From NCBI GenBank assembly GCA_021777105.1, contig JAIQZQ010000080.1:1-48346 (forward strand): a stretch of 48,346 nucleotides of DNA. The letters run 5' to 3'. This document shows, one piece after another, positions 40,770 to 48,346 of the stretch. Every line of letters starts with the position of its first letter. Positions within the stretch are counted from its first letter, which is position 1. The notes below the pieces were generated by a model. It searched no databases and was not told the origin of the DNA. It saw only the letters and a list, made by a program, of their open reading frames with translations. This stretch comes from Candidatus Anammoxibacter sp. (lineage in GTDB: Bacteria > Planctomycetota > Brocadiia > Brocadiales > Anammoxibacteraceae). The position numbers and the translations under genes were made by a program.

Positions 40770-42089
40770 ATGAACACTGATTTTACACTCCCTGCTTCAA
40801 TATTAATTAACCATCTAAAGGATGCCAGGCGGAAAACTTTGGCTTTGATTAGTGATCTTGTGGATGCTCAGTTGAACGTGCCTTTGCTTGAGATTGTTAA
40901 TCCGCCACTGTGGGAAATCGGGCATATCGCTTTTTTCTACGAGGTGTTTGTTTTGCATGAGTTGGAAAACGCAAAACCTATCATTGCCGGCGCCGGCGAC
41001 CTTTACAACTCATTTGAGGTTGATCATGACGACAGGTGGGCATTGAAACTGCCTGACCGCATTGCCTCGTTTGAATATATGGAGACTGTGTTAAACCGGT
41101 TGATTGACCGCCTGGGCTCGCGTGAGCCGGATGCAAAGGAGACTTACCTATATCTGCTCGGCATATTTCATGAAGATATGCATATTGAGGCGTTAACTTA
41201 CACCAGGCAAACGCTTGGTTACGGCATGCCGAATCTACCGAACGCAAATTCTTTGAACAATAACGAGGCCAACGCGGGCTCATTGCCGGGCGACGCGGAA
41301 ATACCGGGCGGGACTTTTATGTTTGGGGCGGCTCGCGATTATGATTTTGTGTTTGATAACGAAAAATGGGAGCATGAGGTTGAGATTAAACCGTTCAGGA
41401 TTGCGCGGGCTCCGGTTACCAATGCTGAGTTTGCCGGGTTTGTAAATGCGGGTGGGTATGAAGACTCTAAATATTGGAGTTACGGAGGCGGTGTTTGGCT
41501 CTCAAAATCAAAGGCAAAACATCCGGTTTACTGGAAACTGGATGGAAATCAATGGTTGCAAAAGAAATTCGATGCATATATACCCATTAAAAATGACGAG
41601 CCGGTTATCCATGTTAACTGGTATGAGGCAGAGGCTTATTGCAATTGGGCCGGTCGTCGTCTGCCTACCGAGGCGGAATGGGAACTTGCGGCGTCCGTTG
41701 CGCCTGTAAATAATGAATCGGGAATTAATGCGCGCAAACGCTTGTTTCCATGGGGGGATGAGGCTGATTTCGCCGAACGAGCGAATCTGGACGCAGGGCT
41801 TATGGGGTGCGCGGATGTTGGGGCCTTTCAAAGTGGCGACAACGCATTTGGATGCAGGCAGATGATAGGGAATGTTTGGGAGTGGACTTCGGCTCCGTTT
41901 TATCCTTTTCCCGGTTTTATTATTGATTCACCGTACAAGGAGTATTCTGCTCCCTGGTTTGGATACCGTAAAACGTTGCGCGGTGGTAGTTGGGCAACCA
42001 GCTCGCGAATGATTCGCAATACATACCGCAACTTCTTCCTGCCGTATCGCTCGGATATTTTTGCCGGATTTCGCACTTGCGCTAAGTAG
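40770..42089 (+). CDS. senA: selenoneine synthase SenA (EgtB-like DinB/FGE-sulfatase enzyme)
   Basis: The 439-aa protein has an N-terminal DinB-like domain (about 8-160) and a C-terminal FGE-sulfatase/C-type-lectin domain (about 175-438), as in ergothioneine sulfoxide synthase EgtB. Three His residues (H52 in I-G-H-I-A-F-F, H134 and H138 in H-E-D-M-H-I-E-A) fall at almost the same positions as the EgtB iron ligands. The FGE part shows W-Y-E-A-E-A-Y-C-N-W-A-G-R-R-L-P-T-E-A-E-W, G-N-V-W-E-W-T and L-R-G-G-S-W-A. SenA joins hercynine to a selenosugar (C-Se bond). Assignment as SenA rather than EgtB rests on the adjacent SenB. No egtD is visible. No clear Shine-Dalgarno precedes the ATG. Confidence 0.82.
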   Translation: MNTDFTLPASILINHLKDARRKTLALISDLVDAQLNVPLLEIVNPPLWEIGHIAFFYEVFVLHELENAKPIIAGAGDLYNSFEVDHDDRWALKLPDRIASFEYMETVLNRLIDRLGSREPDAKETYLYLLGIFHEDMHIEALTYTRQTLGYGMPNLPNANSLNNNEANAGSLPGDAEIPGGTFMFGAARDYDFVFDNEKWEHEVEIKPFRIARAPVTNAEFAGFVNAGGYEDSKYWSYGGGVWLSKSKAKHPVYWKLDGNQWLQKKFDAYIPIKNDEPVIHVNWYEAEAYCNWAGRRLPTEAEWELAASVAPVNNESGINARKRLFPWGDEADFAERANLDAGLMGCADVGAFQSGDNAFGCRQMIGNVWEWTSAPFYPFPGFIIDSPYKEYSAPWFGYRKTLRGGSWATSSRMIRNTYRNFFLPYRSDIFAGFRTCAK

Positions 42090-42145
42090 GGGATTTGCTT
42101 AATATTTAAGGCCAAAACTTTAACATAAAATTGCGAAAGCAATGC

Positions 42146-42203
42146 AATTTAAGCCGCAAAGAAACGAATGGCGCGAAGAAAAACAAAAAACTTAGTGATT
42201 TTC
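42146..42203 (+). repeat. GCCACAAAGGCAC-type repeat between senA and senB
   Basis: AAGCCGCAAAG, GCGCGAAGAAAAACAAAAA and CTTAGTGATTTTC match, with drift, the units at 2616-2760. The repeat ends directly at the AAAGGAG Shine-Dalgarno of senB, so its arrival may have remodelled the senB start. Confidence 0.6.
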
Positions 42204-42219
42204 AAAGGAGTAGTATAAT

Positions 42220-43188
42220 ATTGCGGGAAAAATAAAAATAGGGATAATCACCCCTTCTGGAAAGGATTCTTTAAAAGGCAACAGTATTACCGCTGGAAGA
42301 TGGGCGCGGTTTTTAAAAGAGTTGGGGTTTGCGGTATATATTGACCGGTTTTATAACGGCGAGCCTTATGATGTTATGATCGCCTTACACGCCAGGCGCA
42401 GTTTTAATGCAATTGAGAGCTTTTACAAATTTGGTAACCGCAAACCGCTAATTGTGGCCCTTACCGGAACTGATTTATATAAAGATATTCATTCGGATCG
42501 CAATGCGCAAAAGTCGCTTGAGTTTGCGGATCGCCTGGTTGTGCTTCAGGAAATGGGCATAAAAGAGCTGCCTAAGACGTTGAGAGTCAAGGCGAGGGTG
42601 ATATATCAATCCGCGGTAAAACCTAAAGGCGTGTTTGAAAAAAGGAAACGCACATTTGATGTTTGCGTTGTTGGCCATCTTCGGCCTGTAAAAGACCCAT
42701 TTTGCGCGACCAGGGCAAGCAGGTTGTTGCCCGGCGCTTCCAAAGTTAGAGTTCTTCACGCAGGTTCGGCTTTGGATAATGAGTCAAGGGGTGCGGCCCA
42801 AAAAGAGATGGCGCTAAATCCAAGATACCATTGGCTTGGCGAGCAGAAACGTTGGAAGGCGCTTAGATTGATGGGCGGCTGCCGTTTGCTTGTTTTATCG
42901 TCCATCATGGAGGGCGGGGCAAACGTAATATCCGAAGCTGCAATTTTAGGGATTCCGGTTCTGGCTTCTAAAATTTCCGGCTCAATTGGAATGTTGGGAA
43001 AAGATTATCCCGGCTATTTTCCCGTGGGTGATTATAAACAGCTTGCGAACCTAATAATACGAGCTGAAAACGACCCTGGATTTTTACAAGAACTTGAACA
43101 ATGGGTAAAGTCAATCTCGTTTCGTTTTGAGCCGAAAGCGGAAAGGGATTCGCTTAAAAAACTTTTAGATGAGTTTAATTTAGAATAA
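42220..43188 (+). CDS. senB: selenosugar synthase SenB, probable AUU start
   Basis: SenB is a GT4-type glycosyltransferase that makes a selenosugar from UDP-sugar and selenophosphate for SenA. The match is strong along the length: I-A-L-H-A-R-R-S, V-A-L-T-G-T-D-L-Y-K-D, A-D-R-L-V-V-L-Q, V-V-G-H-L-R-P-V-K-D-P-F, W-L-G-E, L-L-V-L-S-S-I-M-E-G-G-A-N-V and D-Y-P-G-Y-F-P-V-G-D. No ATG/GTG opens the frame before the conserved N-terminal I-G-I-I-T-P-S-G-K and G-N-S-I-T-A-G-R-W-A-R-F-L. An ATT at 42220 sits 9 nt after AAAGGAG, giving 322 aa; the TTG at 42322 would delete these strands. It follows senA by 130 bp, a gap occupied by a repeat. Confidence 0.85.
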   Translation: MAGKIKIGIITPSGKDSLKGNSITAGRWARFLKELGFAVYIDRFYNGEPYDVMIALHARRSFNAIESFYKFGNRKPLIVALTGTDLYKDIHSDRNAQKSLEFADRLVVLQEMGIKELPKTLRVKARVIYQSAVKPKGVFEKRKRTFDVCVVGHLRPVKDPFCATRASRLLPGASKVRVLHAGSALDNESRGAAQKEMALNPRYHWLGEQKRWKALRLMGGCRLLVLSSIMEGGANVISEAAILGIPVLASKISGSIGMLGKDYPGYFPVGDYKQLANLIIRAENDPGFLQELEQWVKSISFRFEPKAERDSLKKLLDEFNLE

Positions 43189-43240
43189 CTATAACGTATT
43201 TGAATTCGATTAAATATAATTCATTAGAGAAAGGGTTATT

Positions 43241-44272
43241 ATGGAAAGAATATTTAGACAAAAACATAATTTTACCGGTTTGTTAGTTTTCATTTTTATA
43301 AATATGATTATTGTATTTTCATTTAACAGCGCGTTGTTTGCGAAAATTGATGAACAATATCTTAATTCTAAACGGACGCTGAAGTTTTCATATTCTGTTT
43401 TGGTAAAGAACATACCTTCAAACTCAAAGAGTCTGGAGGTGTGGATACCAGCCCCCCAATCAGACGGGCATCAGACGGTTAGCGATCTTAAAATATTATG
43501 CGGTCTTCCATACACTCTGCAAAATGAAAGCGAATACAACAACTCAATATTAGCAATTAAAAGCGATAAAAATATACCCGGCAATTTTCCGGTTTCCATG
43601 GAATTCTTAGTGACAAGAACAGGATATAAGGTGTCGGATAAATTAATAGACCCTAATGACGCGCAAAGTTCAGAATATTTAAAACGTTGTTTAATGCCGG
43701 ATAATTTGGCGCCTACTTCCGGAGTAATTGCAGAAACAGCTCTAAAAATTGTGGACAATGATATGACTGCTTTTGAAAAATCAAGGGCCTTGTACGATTA
43801 TGTGGTTTCGACAATGGATTATGATAAAACTGGGGCTGGTTGGGGGCGGGGAGACGCAATTTACGCGTGCAACGCTAAAAAGGGAAATTGCACGGATTTC
43901 CATTCCCTGTTTATTGCCATGGCGCGCGCTTGCGGAATACCGTCAAGGTTTGTTATCGGTTTCCCTATTCCGGATGGGAAAAAGCAGGGCGAGATACACG
44001 GCTATCACTGTTGGGCGGAATTTTATATTAACGGCCTGGGATGGGCGCCTATTGACGCTTCAGAAGCGCGGAAACATTCTGAAAAAAAGGAGATGTTTTT
44101 TGGCGGGCTTGACGCTAATCGTGTGCAGTTTACAGTTGGGCGAGATATAAATATAGAAAATAACCCAAATACCGAGCCGTTAAACTACTTTATATATCCA
44201 TACGTTAAAATAGACGGCAAAATCTATTCAGACGTTGAGAAGAGTTTCAGGTTTAAAGATGTAACGGAATAA
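43241..44272 (+). CDS. exported transglutaminase-like protein
   Basis: The 343-aa protein has an N-terminal hydrophobic export segment (about 12-33), a beta-rich N-terminal domain (about 45-160) and a transglutaminase/protease core (about 165-280). The triad is intact: Cys217 in G-N-C-T-D-F-H-S-L-F, His256 in G-Y-H-C-W-A-E-F-Y and Asp272 in W-A-P-I-D-A-S-E-A. Bacterial members of this superfamily act as envelope peptidases or crosslinkers; the substrate is unknown. AAAGGG lies 5 nt before the ATG. It follows senB by 52 bp, which may be chance, since no selenoneine role for such a protein is known to me. Confidence 0.9.
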   Translation: MERIFRQKHNFTGLLVFIFINMIIVFSFNSALFAKIDEQYLNSKRTLKFSYSVLVKNIPSNSKSLEVWIPAPQSDGHQTVSDLKILCGLPYTLQNESEYNNSILAIKSDKNIPGNFPVSMEFLVTRTGYKVSDKLIDPNDAQSSEYLKRCLMPDNLAPTSGVIAETALKIVDNDMTAFEKSRALYDYVVSTMDYDKTGAGWGRGDAIYACNAKKGNCTDFHSLFIAMARACGIPSRFVIGFPIPDGKKQGEIHGYHCWAEFYINGLGWAPIDASEARKHSEKKEMFFGGLDANRVQFTVGRDINIENNPNTEPLNYFIYPYVKIDGKIYSDVEKSFRFKDVTE

Positions 44273-44389
44273 AGCGAATCAGGCAGTGGGGGGGGGCTTG
44301 CTTTGCCAAGGCAAAGAGGGCAAGTAAAAAGTGGAATTATATTTTATCAAAATTTGCCTAAACTTAATCTTCTATTCGGTGTTAAAAAA

Positions 44390-45487
44390 ATGAGCGATTC
44401 TGAAAAATTTATGAAGATGGCGTTTGATCTTGCTGAAAAAGGACGTGGTCTGGTCGAGCCAAACCCGCTTGTCGGCGCGGTGATTGTTAAAGACGGCCAA
44501 ATAGTGGGCAAAGGCCGGCACGAGTTTTTTGGCGGGCCTCACGCTGAAGTAAACGCAATCAACAACGCCGGCGATCTTTGCAAAGGCGCTGAAATATATG
44601 TGACTTTGGAGCCATGCTCACACTTTGGCAAGACACCTCCTTGTGTTGAAGCCATAAAACGGGCTGGAATATCCAAGGCGTTCTTTGCCGTTGAAGATCC
44701 AAATCCATTAACAAAAGGCAAGGGAACCGCAATATTAAATGAAGCCGGTATTAAAGTGGAGGAAGGCGTCCTGGAGGAAGAGGCGCATGTTCAAAATGCT
44801 CCGTTTTTTAAGCTAATCGCCAAAAAAATGCCATATGTAATAGCGAAATGGGCAATGACGCTGGACGGCAAGATTGCAACACAAACAGGCGACTCTAAAT
44901 GGATTTCAAATGAAAAATCGCGCAACTATGTTCATGATCTAAGAGGCAAAATGGACGCAATTATGGTAGGCAGCGGAACTGTAATCGCGGACGATCCTCT
45001 TTTAACTTGCCGGTCAAAGGCCTGCAGAACGCCAAAAAGAATAATTATAGATAGCGGCGCCGGGCTGCCGTTAAATTCAAAGTTGATTAGGACTATAAAT
45101 GAGGCGGAAGTTATTGTGGCGACAACAAACAAAGCGCGGGCGGACAATGTTAAAGGGCTTGAAGACGCGGGATGCAAAATATTGCGTGTTAAAGAAACCA
45201 ATGGTCTGGTTGATTTAAGTGAAACCCTAAAAGAGTTGGGACGCATGAGTTTAACAAATGTGATGGTTGAGGGCGGGGGCATGATATTAGGTTCGCTTTT
45301 TGACAATGGCCTGGTGGACAAAGCAATGATATTTGTATCTCCAAAAATTATTGGAGACGCTAAGGCAAAATCGCCCGTGTCGGGGCGCGGAGCAATAAGC
45401 GTCTCCGACGCGTTTCAATTTGAAAATGTTAAAAGCTACCAATGCGATGATGACACTGTTATTGAAGCTGTGATAAGAAATTATTAG
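44390..45487 (+). CDS. ribD: bifunctional riboflavin biosynthesis deaminase/reductase RibD
   Basis: RibD deaminates the GTP-derived pyrimidine and reduces its ribosyl chain in riboflavin synthesis. The 365-aa protein has the zinc deaminase domain (about 1-145) with P-N-P-L-V-G-A-V-I-V, H-A-E-V-N-A-I and E-P-C-S-H-F-G-K-T-P-P-C, and the reductase domain (about 148-363) with W-A-M-T-L-D-G-K-I-A, D-S-K-W-I-S, M-V-G-S-G-T and V-E-G-G-G. The frame is open 29 codons further upstream, but those codons look non-coding, so I start at ATG 44390 (M-S-D-S-E-K-F-M). The Shine-Dalgarno is weak. No other rib gene and no FMN riboswitch is seen nearby. A run of nine G lies at about 44288. Confidence 0.95.
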   Translation: MSDSEKFMKMAFDLAEKGRGLVEPNPLVGAVIVKDGQIVGKGRHEFFGGPHAEVNAINNAGDLCKGAEIYVTLEPCSHFGKTPPCVEAIKRAGISKAFFAVEDPNPLTKGKGTAILNEAGIKVEEGVLEEEAHVQNAPFFKLIAKKMPYVIAKWAMTLDGKIATQTGDSKWISNEKSRNYVHDLRGKMDAIMVGSGTVIADDPLLTCRSKACRTPKRIIIDSGAGLPLNSKLIRTINEAEVIVATTNKARADNVKGLEDAGCKILRVKETNGLVDLSETLKELGRMSLTNVMVEGGGMILGSLFDNGLVDKAMIFVSPKIIGDAKAKSPVSGRGAISVSDAFQFENVKSYQCDDDTVIEAVIRNY

Positions 45488-45750
45488 CGCCCGGGCCGTG
45501 AGGCTAAAAGGCACCGCGCAAGAATAACACCGTTCAATTTACGTTATCAATTATTTACATACCAGAGCCCTGCCCCGGATAAACCGGAAAAGTGACGAAA
45601 GTGATCTAAAGTTAAAAGTGATCTAAAGTTTAGGTAAAAATCCAAGATTTTTTGTAATTATTAAGCAAAAAAATGAAACTTAAGTTAAAAGTTAAATCCG
45701 CGCTATCTGTATATAACTACTAATAGCATAACGAGTTACAAAAACGCTTT

Positions 45751-45780
45751 GAATATCTTGTCAAAAATTGTCAAATTCTT
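45751..45780 (-). repeat. TGACAATTTTTGACAAG repeat, inverted copy
   Basis: Identical over 24 bp, in reverse complement, to 16611-16636. Confidence 0.7.
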
Positions 45781-45899
45781 AAGCGAATAAATGCCGTCGC
45801 AACCCTTTATCTTTTTCGGCTTTTGCCTTTCTCTTTTTTTTACCTAATCAAAAATCTCTGATTTTTCCCTCAACTTTAGCTTAATTTAGTCACAGCTTT

Positions 45900-46165
45900 T
45901 ATATTTATCCGCGCTAATCCATGTAATCCGCGTCATCCGTGTTCCACGCTTTGCTTTTTTTCGTTATCCCGCCTTTTGTTTAGTGTATATTTGTGGTTAA
46001 AACGCTTCTGATTTTACTGATTACATTGCCTTCTGCTTCTCTTCGTGTCTTTGTGGCGCTAATTGCTTTTGCCTTCGCTTTTATCTGTGTAATCTGTGTA
46101 ATCTGTGGTTCGCTTTTAAATCCGCCCAAATCCGTGTTCCATGCTTTTGTTCTTATTCCTCTCGA
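45900..46165. repeat. degenerate 'ATCCGCG-TCATCCGTG-TTC' repeat tract
   Basis: Imperfect units such as ATCCGCGCTAATCC, ATCCGCGTCATCCGTGTTCC, TCGTGTCTTTGTGGCGC and tandem ATCTGTGTA follow one another. Diverged reverse-complement pieces occur at 26997-27130. It appears to be an accumulation of dispersed intergenic repeats. Confidence 0.6.
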
Positions 46166-46499
46166 TTTTAAAAACCGTCACAATAAATTGTAAAATAAAA
46201 TATTTTTTTTCTGCAATTTGTAATTTTTTCAATTTCCGCTTATATCCTTGCCGCGTCCTAAAACAGAAGTGTTGATATTTTATACACCCCTACATGCCTA
46301 AAAAAATATTGTCTGGATAAAAAGTTACGAATACACCAAAAAAGAGAGAGGCTCCTTATTATAAAACAGCATTAAAACGCCGGTTGAGTCATTTAACCGG
46401 AATGTAGATTAAAATCTTCATAATTAACAGGCAGTTCGGTAAAAATACGGCTTTTTTACAAAACAAAAACATGCCCGCAAAAAAAACATTACAAGCCGT

Positions 46500-46516
46500 G
46501 TAGTGTAATACACTAC
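46500..46516. promoter_or_regulatory. palindrome GTAGTGTA-A-TACACTAC
   Basis: A perfect 8-bp inverted repeat with one central base, followed by the related words TTGGTGTAATGG and CATTGTAGG. It lies 106 bp upstream of a consensus promoter and resembles an operator cluster. Confidence 0.55.
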
Positions 46517-46621
46517 ATTGGTGTAATGGTTTTTACTATGCCATTGTAGGCTAAATCAGAGTCATTGTCAGGGGGTTTGTTACAAATTATTAATATTACT
46601 AAATCTAGCGCTTTTTAATAC

Positions 46622-46649
46622 TTGACAATATTAAACCTATCGCTATAAT
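46622..46649 (+). promoter_or_regulatory. consensus sigma-70 promoter
   Basis: TTGACA (46622-46627), a 16-bp spacer and TATAAT (46644-46649), both hexamers perfect. The predicted start near 46656 gives a leader of about 228 nt before the 73-aa gene, with potential stems such as ACCAT/ATGGT and ACCC/GGGT. Confidence 0.75.
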
Positions 46650-46883
46650 CCTACAGCTGTAAATTGTCGGATCGGTTTGTGTTTTGTTAGAAGCATATAA
46701 TAAAACTTAAGGCCTTAAATTAAATTGTTAAGAGCGGCGCCATAAACCATTAAATAATACATGGTATAACCCACGTGCAACAGGAGTTAAGCGGGTAGGC
46801 CGGAAAATTGAGTAATTTTAAGTTTCGCCATGTGGCAAGTTAATTTAAAGATGGGTTAATAGGTTTATTATGGAGATTTAGCA

Positions 46884-47105
46884 ATGGCGAAAAATAATTC
46901 AGTTATGAAATCAACATTTATTGCATTGTGGATGCCTTATACTTTTTGTGGTGAGTGCGGGTATAGCGAAGAGATAGACCTAATCTGCGTAGGGGCAAAT
47001 AGGGAATTATTAACAAAAAAAGCCTTAGAAATTGTATCGAAAACAAAAGACAAACGGTTAATCGAAGCGTGTTTAGTTATCCGACCGGTAGAATTGGTTC
47101 AATAA
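46884..47105 (+). CDS. small hypothetical protein (73 aa)
   Basis: The protein runs M-A-K-N-N-S-V-M-K-S-T-F-I-A-L-W-M-P-Y, then F-C-G-E-C-G-Y-S-E-E-I-D, then a helix L-L-T-K-K-A-L-E-I-V and a strand A-C-L-V-I-R-P-V. The C-G-E-C-G motif could bind metal, but only two close cysteines plus one distant Cys are present. GGAG lies 8 nt before the ATG, and a perfect promoter lies 235 bp upstream. No family is recognised. The strong promoter suggests high expression. Confidence 0.65.
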   Translation: MAKNNSVMKSTFIALWMPYTFCGECGYSEEIDLICVGANRELLTKKALEIVSKTKDKRLIEACLVIRPVELVQ

Positions 47106-47371
47106 TAAGTAGTTATATATATGCATCAACAACTAATTTATTGCCGATTAGCGCGTATATTATCCTGAGTGACTGACATAAATTACAGTTTATTTAGCAT
47201 AACATTGATTTGCTTTTAACTCTTAACCAATTAAGGCTCTTTCCGGGCCGCCCTGATAGTCAGTGTTTGACGCGAAAACAGCGTTGCGTATGCGCCCAAC
47301 ATTAATGCATGCGCAAATCTAAACAAAGAGATAATAGTCCTGAATTTTGAAAAATTAGAGAAGGGATAATC

Positions 47372-48346
47372 ATGCCGAATAAGAAAATGATCGCCGTAAA
47401 CGTTATTGTTTTTTGTTTCTTAATGATTTTTGCCTTGCCTCAACTCCTTGCGGGTAAGTCTACGGAATTTAGCGAGACCTATTTGGACTCCCCTGATACG
47501 GTTGCAGGCGTAAAAACAGTTCCGGCCGTTAGCGACGGTCTTACGGAGGATAAGGCAAATTGGATCTCCGGCAAAACCCTGACTCTCAACAGTAAAGACG
47601 ATAAAGATAAAAAAGACAAAAAAGATAAAAAAGATAAAAACAAGGATGATGACAACAGTAAAGACGATAAAAGCGATGATGATGACGACAGTAAAGGCAA
47701 GAAAGACAAAAATAAGGACGACAAAAGCAGCGATGACGACAGCAAAGACGATAAGAGCAGCGACGATGACGACAGCAAAGATGATAAGAGCAGCGATGAC
47801 GACAGCAGTGATGATGAAATCCCGCCGACCCCATCGCCTACGGTGACGTCAACTCCAACGCCGGCTCCAACTGCAACTGCAACTCCAACTCCAACGCCGC
47901 CGCTTGGCGATCCGCCGTTGTCCCCACAGGTCACCACTTCTGAAACGTGCACGTCGGCCCTTGAGGTAACGGCCACCGGCGTAGTTGACGCCCTTGCAAC
48001 TAAAATACGCATTGAAGGAGGCTTAAATATAGTTGAAGTTGATGTGGTGAATAACGGTTTTACAGCAGTTATTCCTCTTCAACTTAACCGGATAAACCAT
48101 CTTTTCTTCTCTGCAATTGCCGTTGACGGCGCAACAAGCGCGCCCTCTCCCGTTTCAGTCACCCAGGACGGTCAGGCCCCAACTATTTTTATCGATTTCC
48201 CTGAAGACGGTCTGGAAGTCACAAACGATACCGTTGTTATCGCGGGCCGCGTAAGCGACCTTCTAAGCGGTTTTATGGGACTTGACGCGACCGTTAACGG
48301 CCTGCCCGCGGATGTTATAGTCGGCATAGGCACGAACGGCACGTTT
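47372..48346 (+). CDS. secreted Asp/Lys/Ser-rich protein with Pro/Thr linker and Ig-like region (partial)
   Basis: An ATG frame with AAGGG 6 nt upstream runs off the right edge after 325 codons. It starts with a signal peptide (about 1-27, ending L-L-A-G). Residues 70-150 are an almost pure Asp/Lys/Ser tract (units like D-K-D-K-K and S-S-D-D-D-S-K), highly acidic and a likely calcium-binding or disordered spacer. A P-T-P-S-P-T linker (about 151-180) follows. From about 185 come beta-sandwich-like segments (I-R-I-E-G-G-L-N-I-V-E-V-D-V; T-I-F-I-D-F-P-E-D-G-L-E-V-T-N-D-T-V-V-I-A-G-R-V) typical of bacterial Ig-like domains of surface proteins. An antisense open frame across it is a composition artefact. 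The complete size is unknown. Confidence 0.8.
   Translation, partial: MPNKKMIAVNVIVFCFLMIFALPQLLAGKSTEFSETYLDSPDTVAGVKTVPAVSDGLTEDKANWISGKTLTLNSKDDKDKKDKKDKKDKNKDDDNSKDDKSDDDDDSKGKKDKNKDDKSSDDDSKDDKSSDDDDSKDDKSSDDDSSDDEIPPTPSPTVTSTPTPAPTATATPTPTPPLGDPPLSPQVTTSETCTSALEVTATGVVDALATKIRIEGGLNIVEVDVVNNGFTAVIPLQLNRINHLFFSAIAVDGATSAPSPVSVTQDGQAPTIFIDFPEDGLEVTNDTVVIAGRVSDLLSGFMGLDATVNGLPADVIVGIGTNGTF

Larger units (their letters stand above)
45488..46883. other. gene-free region of decayed repeats and a regulated leader
   Basis: About 1.4 kb. 45566-45640 has a CCGGATAAACCGGAAAAG-type repeat and a short AGTGATCTAAAGTT duplication. 45751-45780 is the inverted partner of 16611-16636. 45900-46165 is 'ATCCGCGTCATCCGTG'-style repeat DNA. 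46500-46649 holds a palindrome and a consensus promoter. The open frame at 45993-46193 is made of repeat sequence. Confidence 0.65.

Noticed and set aside
44273..44389. FMN riboswitch ahead of ribD
   Set aside because: The leader is short, G-rich and AT-rich in turn, and none of the conserved FMN-aptamer segments is visible.
45993..46193. 66-codon plus-strand frame
   Set aside because: It consists of the degenerate ATCCGTG-type repeat tract, giving an artificial I-C-V-I-C-V pattern.
47479..48012. 177-codon antisense frame, Ser/Leu-rich
   Set aside because: It is the complement of the Asp/Lys/Ser codons of the secreted protein gene, which has a signal peptide and Shine-Dalgarno.

Overview
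The window looks like chromosomal DNA of an AT-rich, diderm (Gram-negative-type), strongly signalling-oriented bacterium. Supporting observations are a lipobox lipoprotein, several signal peptides, outer-membrane-style CsgG, LPP20 and FlgT-like domains, multi-domain hybrid kinases and ordinary Shine-Dalgarno starts. The lineage cannot be fixed from sequence alone. Long gene-poor stretches are packed with short structured repeats, and I see no rRNA, tRNA, CRISPR array or intact transposase.

Layout. 1-5.9 kb: a partial coiled-coil gene, a sigma-like HTH protein, an Rpn/YhgA-family PD-(D/E)XK nuclease whose 3' end is tandemly duplicated out of frame, a small unknown protein and an orphan ParD-like antitoxin, all among repeats. 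5.9-12 kb: a dCache/HAMP/PAS histidine kinase, a TlpA-type thioredoxin, an FMN_bind-ApbE fusion, a 14-copy 7-bp tandem repeat and cysQ. 13-16.6 kb: a repeat-rich DUF5610-like protein, a YciA-like thioesterase, a lipoprotein and a decayed hybrid kinase.

17.2-26.1 kb is the most unusual part: two convergent operons. The rightward one encodes a PDZ/TPR/CsgG(FlgO)-like protein, a FlgT-like protein and a secreted caspase (His124/Cys183, internal EF-hand loop) with a C-terminal LPP20 (FlgP-like) domain. The leftward one encodes CsgG-SHOCT, two TPR-SH3 paralogues, a second CsgG/FlgO-like protein, a Cys-rich secreted protein and a membrane protein. The fold set FlgO/FlgP/FlgT, known from the Vibrio flagellar outer-membrane rings, is present here without flagellar genes and attached to a caspase. 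I propose this as a candidate undescribed envelope system.

27.2-30.6 kb: HigBA and an MNT nucleotidyltransferase whose HEPN partner is cut after about 21 codons by a roughly 220-bp MITE-like element; a second copy lies at 30.4 kb. Between them is a possible GREB1/TAGT-like glycosyltransferase. 30.6-40.5 kb: phosphorelay genes (a degenerate kinase with REC-REC-HPt, a response regulator, a 1297-aa hybrid kinase and an RpfG-type HD-GYP protein).

40.8-45.5 kb: senA-senB (selenoneine synthase and selenosugar synthase; senB apparently starts at AUU), a transglutaminase and ribD. 46-48.3 kb: a consensus promoter with a long leader before a small protein, then the start of a secreted Asp/Lys/Ser-rich protein with a Pro/Thr linker and Ig-like region, cut by the window edge.
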